From Gemmata palustris (GTDB taxonomy: Bacteria; Planctomycetota; Planctomycetia; Gemmatales; Gemmataceae), in contig NZ_JAGKQQ010000001.1 in the NCBI RefSeq assembly GCF_017939745.1, positions 3,224,001 through 3,288,000 of the forward strand: DNA of 64,000 bases, written 5' to 3'. The position numbers were made by a program, and so were the translations under genes. Of this stretch, positions 43,106-51,124 are shown one piece after another. Numbering within the stretch: position 1 is the stretch's first letter; every line of letters begins with the position of its first letter. Below the pieces are notes generated by a model, which saw only the letters and a list, made by a program, of their open reading frames with translations, was not told the DNA's origin and searched no databases.

Positions 43106-43777
43106 CTACTCCTTGCCCAACAGCAGGTCCACGACCCAGCACCCCCGCACATGCGGCGCGCCCGCGTCGCGGCAGTGGCTCAGCACGTCCGCGTTATCGC
43201 ACCCCGCGTCCTGGAGCGCGTCGGCCAGAATCGGCATCGCGCCGAACTCGCGCGACTCGTACATCTGCGCCGCCAGCGCAACCGCGGTAGACGTGCGCCA
43301 TGACGGGGAGAAGGGCACCGGGCGGAACGGGAGCGGCCCCCAAGCGCACCTTAACAACCCGCACTGGCTGGCAAACTCTTTATTTCGTCCGGTAGTCCAA
43401 TCCTCGGGGTCCGCCATCGACCCAACCGCTACCGCAGCGGGTTGGAAGACCTGTCTCCTTCGCTCGGGATCAAACGACACGGCCCACGCCGCTGCGGTTG
43501 CGGCGTACTCCTCGATTTCCGAACGGAGCGCCACTCGCCCAATCGCTCGCTCGGCCTGATCCGAACGCCCCTCGACAACGCACGAGTCGACCAAACCGTT
43601 TTCATTCATCTCGGCAACTTCGACGGCTTCCTTGCTCCAGTTGTGAAGGATCAGGTGCCAGATCCTTCGGCAACACGCCACCGCGAACAACCGCAACTTC
43701 CGGTCACCCGCCTTGCCTCGGAGGAACTCAAGCATCGGCTCGGGATCTTCGCACGCCAGCCATTCCGCTTCGGTCAT
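43106..43777 (-). CDS. MTEAEW-family hypothetical protein, member 3
   Basis: The 223-residue protein carries the fullest N-terminal version, MTEAEWLACEDPEPMLEFLR with RKLRLFAVACCRRIWHLI. It ends in the common block (RPVPFSPSWRTSTAVALAAQ ... PHVRGCWVVDLLLGKE). The usual 'DIFGNPF' is replaced by CAWGPLPF. The central region, with SEIEEYAATAAAWAVSFDPE, is its own. It stands alone between type D/E repeats and the next gene. Confidence 0.82.
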   Translation of the reverse strand: MTEAEWLACEDPEPMLEFLRGKAGDRKLRLFAVACCRRIWHLILHNWSKEAVEVAEMNENGLVDSCVVEGRSDQAERAIGRVALRSEIEEYAATAAAWAVSFDPERRRQVFQPAAVAVGSMADPEDWTTGRNKEFASQCGLLRCAWGPLPFRPVPFSPSWRTSTAVALAAQMYESREFGAMPILADALQDAGCDNADVLSHCRDAGAPHVRGCWVVDLLLGKE

Positions 43778-43867
43778 CGGTTGCCCCACGAGGTGCGTCC
43801 GCGCGTGGATACCCGCACCCTCATGACAGCCGGGGTTCACTCCTGTCGGCTTGCGGGGGAGAAGAAA

Positions 43868-44365
43868 TCACGTCCCCGGGACCGACGCAACCCCGGGTCC
43901 GCCCGACTCCGTGTGGGCCGCGGGCGGACGCCCCTTGGTGCCCGGCGCGTCGTCCTGCAAGGAAGCGGGTAAGGACACGCGACCGTTATCGTAAGCACCG
44001 CCCAGGGCTCCTTGAGTCGCCGTCCGGCACGCCGGCACGAACAGTACGGCGAACAGGGACGCGGCCCACGCCGCCCGGCGCCGCAACCGCCGCCACACCC
44101 GGGTCCGCAGCCCGACCGGACAATCGGCGGTCAGCACCCGCCCGTCCGGGCGCCGGTACAGCCGCACACACGGCGCCCCGGTCGGGTCGGAGAGCAGGTC
44201 CGTTGCTTCCGCGGTGGTCAGTGCCGACAGGTCGAACACCTGCCGGCGGCACTGACCGCAGAACCGCGACCGGTCGCTGCCGCTCATTTCGTCCCACGGA
44301 ACGGTACACGGCGTGGCGACGGTGAGCGCGTCTAATGTGTCGAGCGTGGGCAGCGAGATGGGCAC
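43868..44365 (-). CDS. Cys-rich membrane-anchored protein of a planctomycete family
   Basis: The 165-residue protein has a CxxC motif in SRFCGQCRRQVFDLSALTTA, a second conserved stretch CVRLYRRPDGRVLTADCPVG and one hydrophobic segment near 93-112 (AAWAASLFAVLFVPACRTAT). The motifs are familiar from many Gemmata proteins, where four Cys probably bind a metal. The Cys in VPACR could be a lipid anchor but lies far from the N-terminus. The function is unknown. Confidence 0.75.
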   Translation of the reverse strand: MPISLPTLDTLDALTVATPCTVPWDEMSGSDRSRFCGQCRRQVFDLSALTTAEATDLLSDPTGAPCVRLYRRPDGRVLTADCPVGLRTRVWRRLRRRAAWAASLFAVLFVPACRTATQGALGGAYDNGRVSLPASLQDDAPGTKGRPPAAHTESGGPGVASVPGT

Positions 44366-44483
44366 AGCAACCCCTGTGCGGCGATACGGATGAATCGTTT
44401 GGGAGCGCCATATCGTCCCCCGCCCTCGAACACAAGGCAGCCCTGCTCGGCCCCTATTGTCGAACCGCGTCGTTACCCGCCCG

Positions 44484-44560
44484 CTATTCCTTGCCGAGAG
44501 CCAGGTCCACGACCCAGCGCACGTGGCAGTGGCTCAGCACATCGGCGGTTTCGCACCTGA
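44484..44560 (-). pseudogene. Relic of the MTEAEW-family C-terminus
   Basis: The minus strand reads ETADVLSHCHVRWVVDLALG then KE and a TAG stop. It aligns with the family ending ADVLSHCRDAGAPHVRGCWV but lacks the RDAGAP segment and one Gly-Cys pair. Nothing of the rest of the gene remains: the next gene's stop lies two bases upstream. Confidence 0.7.
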
Positions 44561-44561
44561 G

Positions 44562-45275
44562 TTAAGCGGGTCGGCGGTTTCGGCGGCTCAACCAGAGTCC
44601 GAGCGCCACGCCGGCCGCGACCGTTGCGAGCCCGCCAACGGCCCACCACGCCGAAGGGGTTGCGCGGGTTTGGGAGGTGATTGCCCCGGTCCGAGCGTCG
44701 AACACGAACCTGTTGCCGTCGTGTGTCACGAGCGCGTACTCCAGCCGGGCGTCATCGAACGAGTCCCCGCCGCGCCAGTAAAAATGTGACGCCGAGCGCG
44801 GCAACCGGTCCGGGCGATCGACCAACTCTCCGATGCTGTACGTGCGCACGAGTTGGCCCCGGGCGAAGAAGCTGACGGCTTCCGTGGCGAGTTCCGGGCC
44901 GAGCGGGGCGGCGCGGTCCGGAGCGAGTTCTGGCCGCGGGCCGAACCGAACCATGTGAACCCCGTCGCGTGCCACCGCGACCTCGCGAGCGTACCAATCG
45001 ACCGTCCACAACGGCTTAACAGTTCCGTCGTTGTAATAGAGGCCGCTCACCGCATAGACGCGGCGGATCTCCCGGACCTCGGCCGCCTGCGCCTCGTTCA
45101 ACCAGCCGTTTCCCCGTTCACCTGCGGGGGCGAGCATCACGAAAACGAACTCCCCGCCGGGAACCGTGACCTTGTACGACACGGGACTGAGGTCCTGGTC
45201 CGCGCGTGCCGGCGAAACTGCGAACAGAGCGGCCAGGACCGCGATCCCGAGAACCGGCGGGCGCGCGCGTACCAT
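44562..45275 (-). CDS. Secreted protein with a C-terminal membrane anchor
   Basis: The 237-residue protein has a signal peptide (MVRARPPVLGIAVLAALFAV, cut near ARADQ), a beta-rich body with several Trp and Tyr and a C-terminal hydrophobic segment followed by basic residues (WWAVGGLATVAAGVALGLWL, then SRRNRRPA). That arrangement suggests a surface-facing anchored protein. GGGAG precedes the ATG. No family was recognised. It stands between the MTEAEW relic and a DinB-like gene. Confidence 0.75.
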   Translation of the reverse strand: MVRARPPVLGIAVLAALFAVSPARADQDLSPVSYKVTVPGGEFVFVMLAPAGERGNGWLNEAQAAEVREIRRVYAVSGLYYNDGTVKPLWTVDWYAREVAVARDGVHMVRFGPRPELAPDRAAPLGPELATEAVSFFARGQLVRTYSIGELVDRPDRLPRSASHFYWRGGDSFDDARLEYALVTHDGNRFVFDARTGAITSQTRATPSAWWAVGGLATVAAGVALGLWLSRRNRRPA

Positions 45276-45372
45276 TTGTTCTCCCGCCCGGACGTGCGAT
45301 TCGGAACACCCATCACCCTCCCGCCCCCTTCCCCGGCCCGGAGCCCCCAAGGGCGGCGCGCTGGTCCGCGGG

Positions 45373-45879
45373 TCACGGCGCCGGGGCGTCGAGTTGGGGG
45401 AGCTTGCACCAGAGGATGTAGTCCGTGTCCACGGCGGTCCCCCCGAGCGCGGCCACCAGGTGCGCGATCTGCCCGCGGTGGTACCAGGCGTGCCCGAACG
45501 TCTGAGTCAGGATGCCCTCGATGTCCCACCGGTACCGGTGCCCGTCGGCGGCCTCCCATTCCAGTTCGCGCGCCAGCTCGCCCTCGTCCAGCCGACTCAG
45601 GTACGCGACCCACTCCGCCTCGGTGTCCGCGACCTGCGCGGTCAGGTCCGCCAGCGCGGTCCCGGGCGGGAACAGGGGCGGGGTCTCGGGCCAGCGCCCT
45701 AACCGGTGCAGCCAGCGCCGGCGCGCGGACACCAGGTGCGCCATCTTGTCGACGGCCTTCTGGAACTCCGGCGCGCCCCGGCGCTCGACCGGCACCGACG
45801 CGAGCATCTCCAGCGACTTCGCGTTGCAGTCGCGCTCGTACTCGTACCACCGGCGGAACCGGTCGGCCAGCGACGTCAT
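45373..45879 (-). CDS. DinB-family putative metal-dependent protein
   Basis: The 168-residue protein has the four-helix DinB pattern. The three likely metal His are in VDKMAHLVSARRRW, FGHAWYHRGQIAHL (two). Length and the WYHRGQIA motif fit the family well. DinB-like proteins include thiol-dependent transferases and many members with no known role. It is read in the same direction as its neighbours but with gaps of about 100 bases, so an operon is uncertain. Confidence 0.87.
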   Translation of the reverse strand: MTSLADRFRRWYEYERDCNAKSLEMLASVPVERRGAPEFQKAVDKMAHLVSARRRWLHRLGRWPETPPLFPPGTALADLTAQVADTEAEWVAYLSRLDEGELARELEWEAADGHRYRWDIEGILTQTFGHAWYHRGQIAHLVAALGGTAVDTDYILWCKLPQLDAPAP

Positions 45880-45936
45880 CTGCCCCTCCCGTAAACCTTG
45901 AAGACGAACGCCCCGCCGAACGCACGCAACAGGGCT

Positions 45937-46098
45937 CCCAGGGTGCGCCCGCGTCGCGGTCGACCCTGGGCTGAGATGTACAACCCCTTCGGGGTAGAAA
46001 TCCCACCCGGGAAATGCCCCGCGACCGCACGAGGTATTTACCCCGAAGGGGTTAGATTACCCAGCCCAGGGTCGCGGAACGCGCACCCTGGGAACCCC
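45937..46098. repeat. Inverted repeat type D, copy 3
   Basis: GCTCCCAGGGTGCGCCCGCG through CAACCCCTTCGGGGTAGAAA, then TACCCCGAAGGGGTTAGATT and CCCAGCCCAGGGTCGCGGAA with GCGCACCCTGGG. It is followed directly by type E copy 3. Confidence 0.85.
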
Positions 46099-46138
46099 GT
46101 GCGCGCACCCGCGCCCCCCGCCACGCTCTGCCGCCTGC

Positions 46139-46226
46139 CGCCAGGGGTTGCGCGGGACGTCCGCCAGGGGTTGCGCGTTGCTCCACCCCTGGCTACCATC
46201 GGTCGCCCCGCCGGGGCTAAAAGCCA
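46139..46226. repeat. Repeat type E, copy 3 (double)
   Basis: GCCAGGGGTTGCGCGGGACG then a second GCCAGGGGTTGCGCGTTGCT, CACCCCTGGCTACCATCGGT and CGCCCCGCCGGGGCTAAAAG. The D-then-E order is the same as at 42760-43084. Confidence 0.75.
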
Positions 46227-46274
46227 CCACCGCCCCTCCCACCGAACGCTTCCGCCGCCCGCACGTGGGGCGCG

Positions 46275-46670
46275 TCACGGGTTACGTGGGCGGCGCAGCG
46301 CGACCAGCGTTCGGCCCCCGCTCGCGGTATCCAGCCTCACGACCAGTTGATCGAACTTCGAGTCACCGTCCACCCGCAGTTCTTCGGTTACGGCCCCGGT
46401 GTTGTCTCGGACCCGACTGACCATCGATACCCCGGCCCCGGAAACCGGTGTCACCTCACCCTCGCGGTACGGCCCGGGCAACCGGGGCCGGGTGGCGATC
46501 TCCCACCCGCCCCTGGTGTACACCGCGATCACCGCCTCCAGTTCGACGAACGGCCGCTCCGGGGGCGCCTTCGGCCCCGCTCGCTGACCGAAGGGGTCCG
46601 CGGACCAGACCGCGGCGCCCACCGCGGCCACCAGAACAATCAGGGGAACGAATCGCGAACGCTTCCGCAT
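46275..46670 (-). CDS. Small secreted or anchored protein, tandem paralogue A
   Basis: The 131-residue protein begins MRKRSRFVPLIVLVAAVGAA, a basic start and one hydrophobic segment. Residues 24-60 (WSADPFGQRAGPKAPPERPF) are almost identical to those of the next gene, and both end with a common motif (LDTASGGRTLVALRRPRNP here). The middle differs. It is a tandem duplicate of 46746-47144. No family was recognised. Confidence 0.75.
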   Translation of the reverse strand: MRKRSRFVPLIVLVAAVGAAVWSADPFGQRAGPKAPPERPFVELEAVIAVYTRGGWEIATRPRLPGPYREGEVTPVSGAGVSMVSRVRDNTGAVTEELRVDGDSKFDQLVVRLDTASGGRTLVALRRPRNP

Positions 46671-46745
46671 ACGAGCACACTCCCATAACCGAACACGCCC
46701 CCCCGCCCCGGCGAACCACAGCGTTCCCCGCACGTGAGGCGCGCG

Positions 46746-47144
46746 TCACGGGTTGTGCGGGCGGCGCAGCACGACCAGCGTGCGGCCCCCGCTGGCGGTA
46801 TCCAGACACATGACCGTTCGATCGAACTCCGGGTCGGGCTCCAGTTGGAGATCTTCGGTGACCGCTCCGGAATCGTCCCGGAGCCGGCAGGTCACCTTGC
46901 TCCCGGCCCCGTACCCCATCGCCCCCTCGCGCGACTCGCGGTACGGACCGGGCAACCGGGGCGGGGCGGCGATTTCCCACCGGTTCTCGATGTACAGCGC
47001 GACCGCCGCCTCCAGTTCGACGAACGGCCGCTCCGGGGGTGCCTTCGGCCCCGCTCGCTGGCCGAAGGGGTCCGCGGACCAGTACGCGGCGCCCACCGCG
47101 GCCACCAGAACAATCAGGGGAACGAATCGCGAACGCTTCCGCAT
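46746..47144 (-). CDS. Small secreted or anchored protein, tandem paralogue B
   Basis: The 132-residue protein shares the first 50 or so residues and the last 20 (LDTASGGRTLVVLRRPHNP) with paralogue A. Its middle (PGPYRESREGAMGYGAGSKV) differs. The upstream DNA also matches (both have CGAATCGCGAACGCTTCCGC at the start codon end). The pair arose by duplication of about 450 bases. Confidence 0.75.
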   Translation of the reverse strand: MRKRSRFVPLIVLVAAVGAAYWSADPFGQRAGPKAPPERPFVELEAAVALYIENRWEIAAPPRLPGPYRESREGAMGYGAGSKVTCRLRDDSGAVTEDLQLEPDPEFDRTVMCLDTASGGRTLVVLRRPHNP

Positions 47145-47182
47145 ACGATCACACTCGCATAACCGAATACACGCGCCCCGGG

Positions 47183-47530
47183 TCAGTGCCGAAGGGTGCC
47201 CGACGCAGGACCGGGGCCGGCGTCACCGCGGGGGTACTGCGCCACGACCGGAGCGGCGCCGAAGTGCTCCTTGCGGCGCTTGGTCTGGCGCCGGATGACG
47301 CACACGAGCCGGCGCCGCGCGCACTCGCCCGCGTGGGTCTCGAAGGCGTCGCGGATCTCGTCCCGGCGCCGGCGCGCGCTCGGCTTGAGGTAGAACGTGA
47401 GCGGGTTCTTGTGCCACTTGGGGCGCTTCACGTTGGTACCCGGCGGCCCGTAGCGCCGCACGAGCCCGCGGAACCGTTTGAGCGCCTCCTCGACGGATTC
47501 GCCCTCGCGGACGGTCACTTTTACACTCAC
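47183..47530 (-). CDS. rpsU: Ribosomal protein S21 with a C-terminal extension
   Basis: The first 60 residues fit S21: VKVTVREGESVEEALKRFRG and the basic helix KPSARRRRDEIRDAFET. S21 sits near the 3' end of 16S rRNA in the small subunit and affects initiation. The protein is 115 residues, longer than the usual 58-70; the tail (IRRQTKRRKEHFGAAPVVAQ) is basic. A GTG at 47530 was chosen because homology starts there. It has no clear ribosome site, and a TTG at 47599 in the same frame is an alternative. Confidence 0.78.
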   Translation of the reverse strand: MSVKVTVREGESVEEALKRFRGLVRRYGPPGTNVKRPKWHKNPLTFYLKPSARRRRDEIRDAFETHAGECARRRLVCVIRRQTKRRKEHFGAAPVVAQYPRGDAGPGPASGTLRH

Positions 47531-47638
47531 TGCGGTGCGTCTTCGCGGCCGACGCGGGGCCGGTTGAAAGAGTCCCCCGCGACCGAACGTAGTGCTCAAT
47601 CGCTTCGTGTACAGCGTACCATCGCACCGTCCCGCCCG

Positions 47639-48394
47639 CTACGTCTTCCCGAGCACCAGGTCCACGACCCAGCACCCCCGCACGTGCGGCCCCGGTCCGC
47701 GGCAGTGGTCGAGGATGTCGGCACTGTCACACCCCGCGTCCTGGAGCGCGTCCGCCAGAATCGGCATCGCGCTGAAGTCCCGCGACTCATACATCTGAGA
47801 TGCGAGCGCCACAACAGTGGAGGTGCGCCACGACGGGGAGAACACAACGGGGCGGAACGGGTTCCCGAAAATGTCCCGAAAATGTGGGAGCGACTCGAAA
47901 GGTTCGGGGCAGTCTTCCCTTCCCATTAGTTCAGGGTACGAACGAACGAAGGGTATGAAATTAACCGCCGTGTGCACCGAGTACGCGGCCGACATGAGAA
48001 TTTCGCGCGGGGTTCGGTTCATGTAGGTCGCATCGTTCACCAATTCCTCAAGCTGCTCGCGCGGCATTTGCTCCAGTTGCTGAATGGCGCGGGCAACGTC
48101 GTGATCTTTAAAAGGCAAGGGAGGCGAGGAACCGCGCCCGTAATACTCGAATCTAAAGGCCGCCCCCTCGAGGTCGTAATCTAGTTGCTGAATGTCCTCT
48201 CTCGTCGCTTCGCCGTCCGCGAACCGCTCCAGCACGTCGATGCCGGCCAAACACTCCGGAAGGGGCAACAGAGCCGCAATTCTTCGGAGGTGTGCGACTT
48301 CGTACAAGTGGAGCTTCCGGTCCGATACGTTGGGGGCGATGAACCGAAGTAGCGCGTGAACGCTCGTTTCTTGCCGCCACTCGTGTTCGGTCAT
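47639..48394 (-). CDS. MTEAEW-family hypothetical protein, member 4
   Basis: The 251-residue protein starts MTEHEWRQETSVHALLRFIA with RKLHLYEVAHLRRIAALLPL and ends with the shared C-terminal block (DIFGNPFRPVVFSPSWRTST ... GPHVRGCWVVDLVLGKT). The middle contains QQLEQMPREQLEELVNDATY and is not seen in other members. It ends in KT where most end in KE. It lies next to a KNR4-type gene and member 5. Confidence 0.82.
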   Translation of the reverse strand: MTEHEWRQETSVHALLRFIAPNVSDRKLHLYEVAHLRRIAALLPLPECLAGIDVLERFADGEATREDIQQLDYDLEGAAFRFEYYGRGSSPPLPFKDHDVARAIQQLEQMPREQLEELVNDATYMNRTPREILMSAAYSVHTAVNFIPFVRSYPELMGREDCPEPFESLPHFRDIFGNPFRPVVFSPSWRTSTVVALASQMYESRDFSAMPILADALQDAGCDSADILDHCRGPGPHVRGCWVVDLVLGKT

Positions 48395-48474
48395 CGGTCG
48401 CCCTCCCGCTCCTCAGAATGCCCGTTCCCGTGCCGCCCGGTGCCCTTCGGTGGTTGCGCTGCCGCGATCCGCGG

Positions 48475-49377
48475 TCAGGCCGGGTCGCGCGGGGGCCAGC
48501 GCCCCGCACGCCGCCATTTGCACAGCGCGTCGTGGCAGTGGCCGTCGAACGCATCGGTGTACCACGCGCACGGGTCGGTCGCGTTCGGACCGCTCGTGCC
48601 CACCGCACCGGACTCCAGGAACGTCGCGTAGTGCGCGAGGAACTCGCCCCACCCGGGCGCCAGCACGCACGTACTCGGTTCGTGCGTCCCGAAGTTGATG
48701 ACCTGCCCGACGGTGCCCGCGGGTCCGGGCGCCAGGTCCACCCCGAGGGAGCGGCCGTTGAGGTCCGAGGCGAGCGGAACCCAGCCCGGGTTGAAGTGGC
48801 CGGGCGCGACCGCCGCCACCGGGAACGATTCCGCAGCGCGCCGGAGCCCCTTTTCGGACCCCGCGTTCCTCCGGTCGCCCTTCCAGAGCAGCACAATCGC
48901 GTATGTCGAAAGGAGCCCGTCGCCGAGGAGGAAGTGGTCACAGCTCCCGTTGTGGGTCGCGAGCGACGCGCGCGCGTCCGGCGGGAGGGGGGCACCGATG
49001 GTGCGCTCGACGTCCTCGATCTCCCCGGCCGAGGCACCGGGGCTGAGCACACCGAACAGCGCCCGGTGCTTCTCGTGCCAGCGCTCCAGGCGCGCCCAGG
49101 CGCTGCGCGCGGAGACCTCCAGCCAGTAGTCCAACGGGTACCGGCCGACGGCCCGGCACCACTCGTCGGGGAGCCCCGCGCCGGCCGACCGGTACCGGGC
49201 GAACGCCCCGTGCCAGCGCCGGGAACCGAACGGCGCGGCCGCGAGCGCGCACTCGGCGCGGATCAGCTCCCCGCCGCGGCGCCCGCGCGCGTCCAGCCAG
49301 TCGGCGAGCGCGCGCCGGACCGCATCGTCGCCCGGGGCGGCCGCGATCGCGTCCAGAAATGCGGCCTCGTCGCTCAT
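48475..49377 (-). CDS. TIGR02996 domain plus SMI1/KNR4-type protein
   Basis: The 300-residue protein has an N-terminal TIGR02996 repeat (EAAFLDAIAAAPGDDAVRRA, LADWLDARGRRGGELIRAE). The C-terminal part follows the SMI1/KNR4 pattern: GEIEDVERTIGAPLPPDARA, then LATHNGSCDHFLLGDGLLST and a terminal GEFLAHYATFLE helix. KNR4 domains often act as immunity proteins or in signalling; in Gemmata they are very numerous and their role is open. It lies between two MTEAEW genes on the same strand. Confidence 0.82.
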   Translation of the reverse strand: MSDEAAFLDAIAAAPGDDAVRRALADWLDARGRRGGELIRAECALAAAPFGSRRWHGAFARYRSAGAGLPDEWCRAVGRYPLDYWLEVSARSAWARLERWHEKHRALFGVLSPGASAGEIEDVERTIGAPLPPDARASLATHNGSCDHFLLGDGLLSTYAIVLLWKGDRRNAGSEKGLRRAAESFPVAAVAPGHFNPGWVPLASDLNGRSLGVDLAPGPAGTVGQVINFGTHEPSTCVLAPGWGEFLAHYATFLESGAVGTSGPNATDPCAWYTDAFDGHCHDALCKWRRAGRWPPRDPA

Positions 49378-49422
49378 ACGCGCTCCGTTGCTAACGGCGA
49401 TACGCACTCACCGTCCCGCCCG

Positions 49423-50100
49423 CTACGTCTTCCCGAGCACCAAGTCCACGACCCAGCACCCCCGCACGTGCGGCGCGCCCGCGGCGCGGCAGTGGCTCAG
49501 CACGTCGGCACTGTCGCATCCCGCGTCCTGGAGCGCGTCCGCCAGAATGGGCATCGCACTAAACTCGCGCGACTCGTACATCTGAGATGCGAGCGCCACT
49601 GCCGTGGACGTGCGCCATGACGGGGAGAACGCCACCGGGCGAAACGGGTTCCCGAAGATGTCACGGATGGCAATTGGAAGGAAGGTCCGAGGATTATCGC
49701 GAAGCGCACCGCGGTAAGGTGCGTTTGAATCGGTGAAGTATTCACCCAAGTTGGGGAAGGCGTACTCGTACCAGTCGGCCCAAAAATCGTAGGCGACGTG
49801 GATCGCGGCACCGCTGATACCTTGCTCGCGCCGATGATGAGCGTCGTACAGTGCCCGTGCCGGACCGCGGAACAATTCCCGAACGTGTGCCCCTCCGTCA
49901 GGCCGAGGCCGCTGCCCAGGGTGCTCCTCTAGCCACTCGAACGGTCGCCGCGCGTCCTCGTCTTCAATCAGAGACAATACTAGGCTCGCGCAAGCGACGC
50001 AGAAATGGTCCAGTCGGCGCGGGCTGCCCCACGGCAACTTTGCGACCTGAAAGTACATCTCTTCCGCATCCTCGCACGCGAGCCATTCCGCTTCGGTCAT
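49423..50100 (-). CDS. MTEAEW-family hypothetical protein, member 5
   Basis: The 225-residue protein begins MTEAEWLACEDAEEMYFQVA and ends with the common block (RDIFGNPFRPVAFSPSWRTS ... PHVRGCWVVDLVLGKT). The N-terminal RKLRLF motif is replaced by RRLDHFCVACASLVLSLIED. The middle (AAIHVAYDFWADWYEYAFPN) is unique. The start matches the end of a ribosome-like GAGG. The candidate structured RNA copy 1 begins about 80 bases upstream and is read in the opposite direction. Confidence 0.82.
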   Translation of the reverse strand: MTEAEWLACEDAEEMYFQVAKLPWGSPRRLDHFCVACASLVLSLIEDEDARRPFEWLEEHPGQRPRPDGGAHVRELFRGPARALYDAHHRREQGISGAAIHVAYDFWADWYEYAFPNLGEYFTDSNAPYRGALRDNPRTFLPIAIRDIFGNPFRPVAFSPSWRTSTAVALASQMYESREFSAMPILADALQDAGCDSADVLSHCRAAGAPHVRGCWVVDLVLGKT

Positions 50101-50182
50101 CAGTCGCCCCCTCCTGGAACCGCCCTCAGCATGACCGTTCCGGCGCCCGCCCACAAGTCCCGGCGCGCGCACGCCTTTCCTC

Positions 50183-50210
50183 TTGCACCCGGCACGCGCG
50201 CGGGTACTCT
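50183..50210 (+). promoter_or_regulatory. Promoter of structured element copy 1
   Basis: TTGCAC and TACTCT are separated by 16 bases. The same pair at the same spacing precedes copy 2, and TTGTAC-16-TATGGT precedes copy 3. Confidence 0.5.
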
Positions 50211-50221
50211 GTCACTTTCCC

Positions 50222-50264
50222 GACCGGCCCTGGCGGTGCATACGCTCCGCTGGGCGGGCCGGTC
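50222..50264. repeat. Hairpin module A (GACCGGCC ... GGCCGGTC)
   Basis: GACCGGCC (50222-50229) pairs with GGCCGGTC (50257-50264), with inner CTGGCGG/CCGCTGGG. A reverse-complement copy lies at 52006-52048, on the other side of element copy 2. Confidence 0.65.
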
Positions 50265-50271
50265 AAAGTTC

Positions 50272-50507
50272 TCGTGGTCGGTTTAGCTCGCTGCTCTGCA
50301 GCAGGACGATGTTGCGTCGTCCGAGCACACTCTGCCCCACTCGTCGCGGGGACCGCTGTTCCAGCACCGCTGTCGGTTGGGGCAACCCCTTTTAAAAGTC
50401 GGTCTGGGTCAACCTCGCCCGTCGCGGTTCCGCCTTTTAAAAGGGGTTGCCCCAACCGGCGTTGCCGTGAGCGTTCCGCGCCCCAGGAAGAGAAGTAGAC
50501 ACCACGA
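50272..50507 (+). ncRNA. Candidate structured RNA element, copy 1
   Basis: A closing stem (TCGTGGT 50272-50278 / ACCACGA 50501-50507) encloses a three-way junction (GCTC 50286-50289 / GAGC 50323-50326; GCTGC-TCT-GCAGC; GGACGA-TGTTGCG-TCGTCC). Then comes the conserved text GACCGCTGTTCCAGCACCGC, a 25-bp perfect hairpin (50374-50398 / 50434-50458) and the purine-rich CCAGGAAGAGAAGTAGAC. The stem GCTGC/GCAGC replaces GTCGC/GCGAC of copies 2 and 3, keeping the pairs. No reading frame of note is inside. Confidence 0.6.
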
Positions 50508-50512
50508 AAACG

Positions 50513-50548
50513 CGCCGCGAGCCGGGGATTGCTCCCCGGCTCGCGGCG
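50513..50548 (+). terminator. GC-rich hairpin after element copy 1
   Basis: A perfect 16-bp stem, CGCCGCGAGCCGGGGA and its complement, with a four-base loop, followed by TTTCGCA. Copy 2 has a different stem at the same place followed by the same TTTCGCA. The T run is short, so terminator function is likely but not certain. Confidence 0.5.
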
Positions 50549-50602
50549 TTTCGCACCCGCGCCGCACTCACGGGCGCGGAGCAATTGCGATCGAGGGCCG
50601 GC

Positions 50603-51052
50603 CTACTTTTTCTTCCGCTTGAGCGTGAACATCACGTACTCCGGCGCGTCCGCGGCGGTTTTGAACTTCGTCGGGCGGGCGTCCGCGCCCTCTTCGCTCA
50701 GGCACAGCACGAGCGTGTCCCCGTCCAACTTGTAGATGCCCACCTGCTTCTTGCCCTTTTGCTCGCCCTCGGTGATGTCGTAATCGACCGTCGGCACCTT
50801 GGCCTTGGGGTCGAGCGTGAACTTGCCCTTCTCCACGTTCTCGCCCAGCGTGAACGTGTACGTGTTCTTCTCGAACGCCATCGTCGGCTCCAGGGCCTTG
50901 ACCACTTCGGCGAGGTCCTGGCCGGTCTGTTCGAGCTTGACCACCTCCCAGGTGCCCTGGAACAGGTCGCTGTCGCTCTTCTTGTCGTCCGCCGTCAGAA
51001 CGGCGTGCCCGACGGGGCACAAGCAGAGAACGGTCGCAACGAGCGCGCGCAT
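50603..51052 (-). CDS. TIGR03067-domain secreted protein
   Basis: The 149-residue protein has a signal peptide (MRALVATVLCLCPVGHAVLT) and then the planctomycete TIGR03067 pattern: DSDLFQGTWEVVKLEQTGQD and DYDITEGEQKGKKQVGIYKL, with the typical end CLSEEGADARPTKF and VMFTLKRKKK. The domain is a small secreted beta-barrel of unknown function found in many copies in Gemmata and relatives. GGAGA lies upstream of the ATG. Confidence 0.88.
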   Translation of the reverse strand: MRALVATVLCLCPVGHAVLTADDKKSDSDLFQGTWEVVKLEQTGQDLAEVVKALEPTMAFEKNTYTFTLGENVEKGKFTLDPKAKVPTVDYDITEGEQKGKKQVGIYKLDGDTLVLCLSEEGADARPTKFKTAADAPEYVMFTLKRKKK

Positions 51053-51124
51053 GAGAAGCTCTCCTTTGGGTGAAGTACCGAACACCGAACCACCGGTCCG
51101 TGAGCGCGGCGCGGGCGCTCCGGG

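Noticed and set aside
50281-50326. Junction considered as a tRNA
   Set aside because: It has a three-way, not four-way, layout, lacks the T-loop GTTCGA and CCA-end features and is too short.
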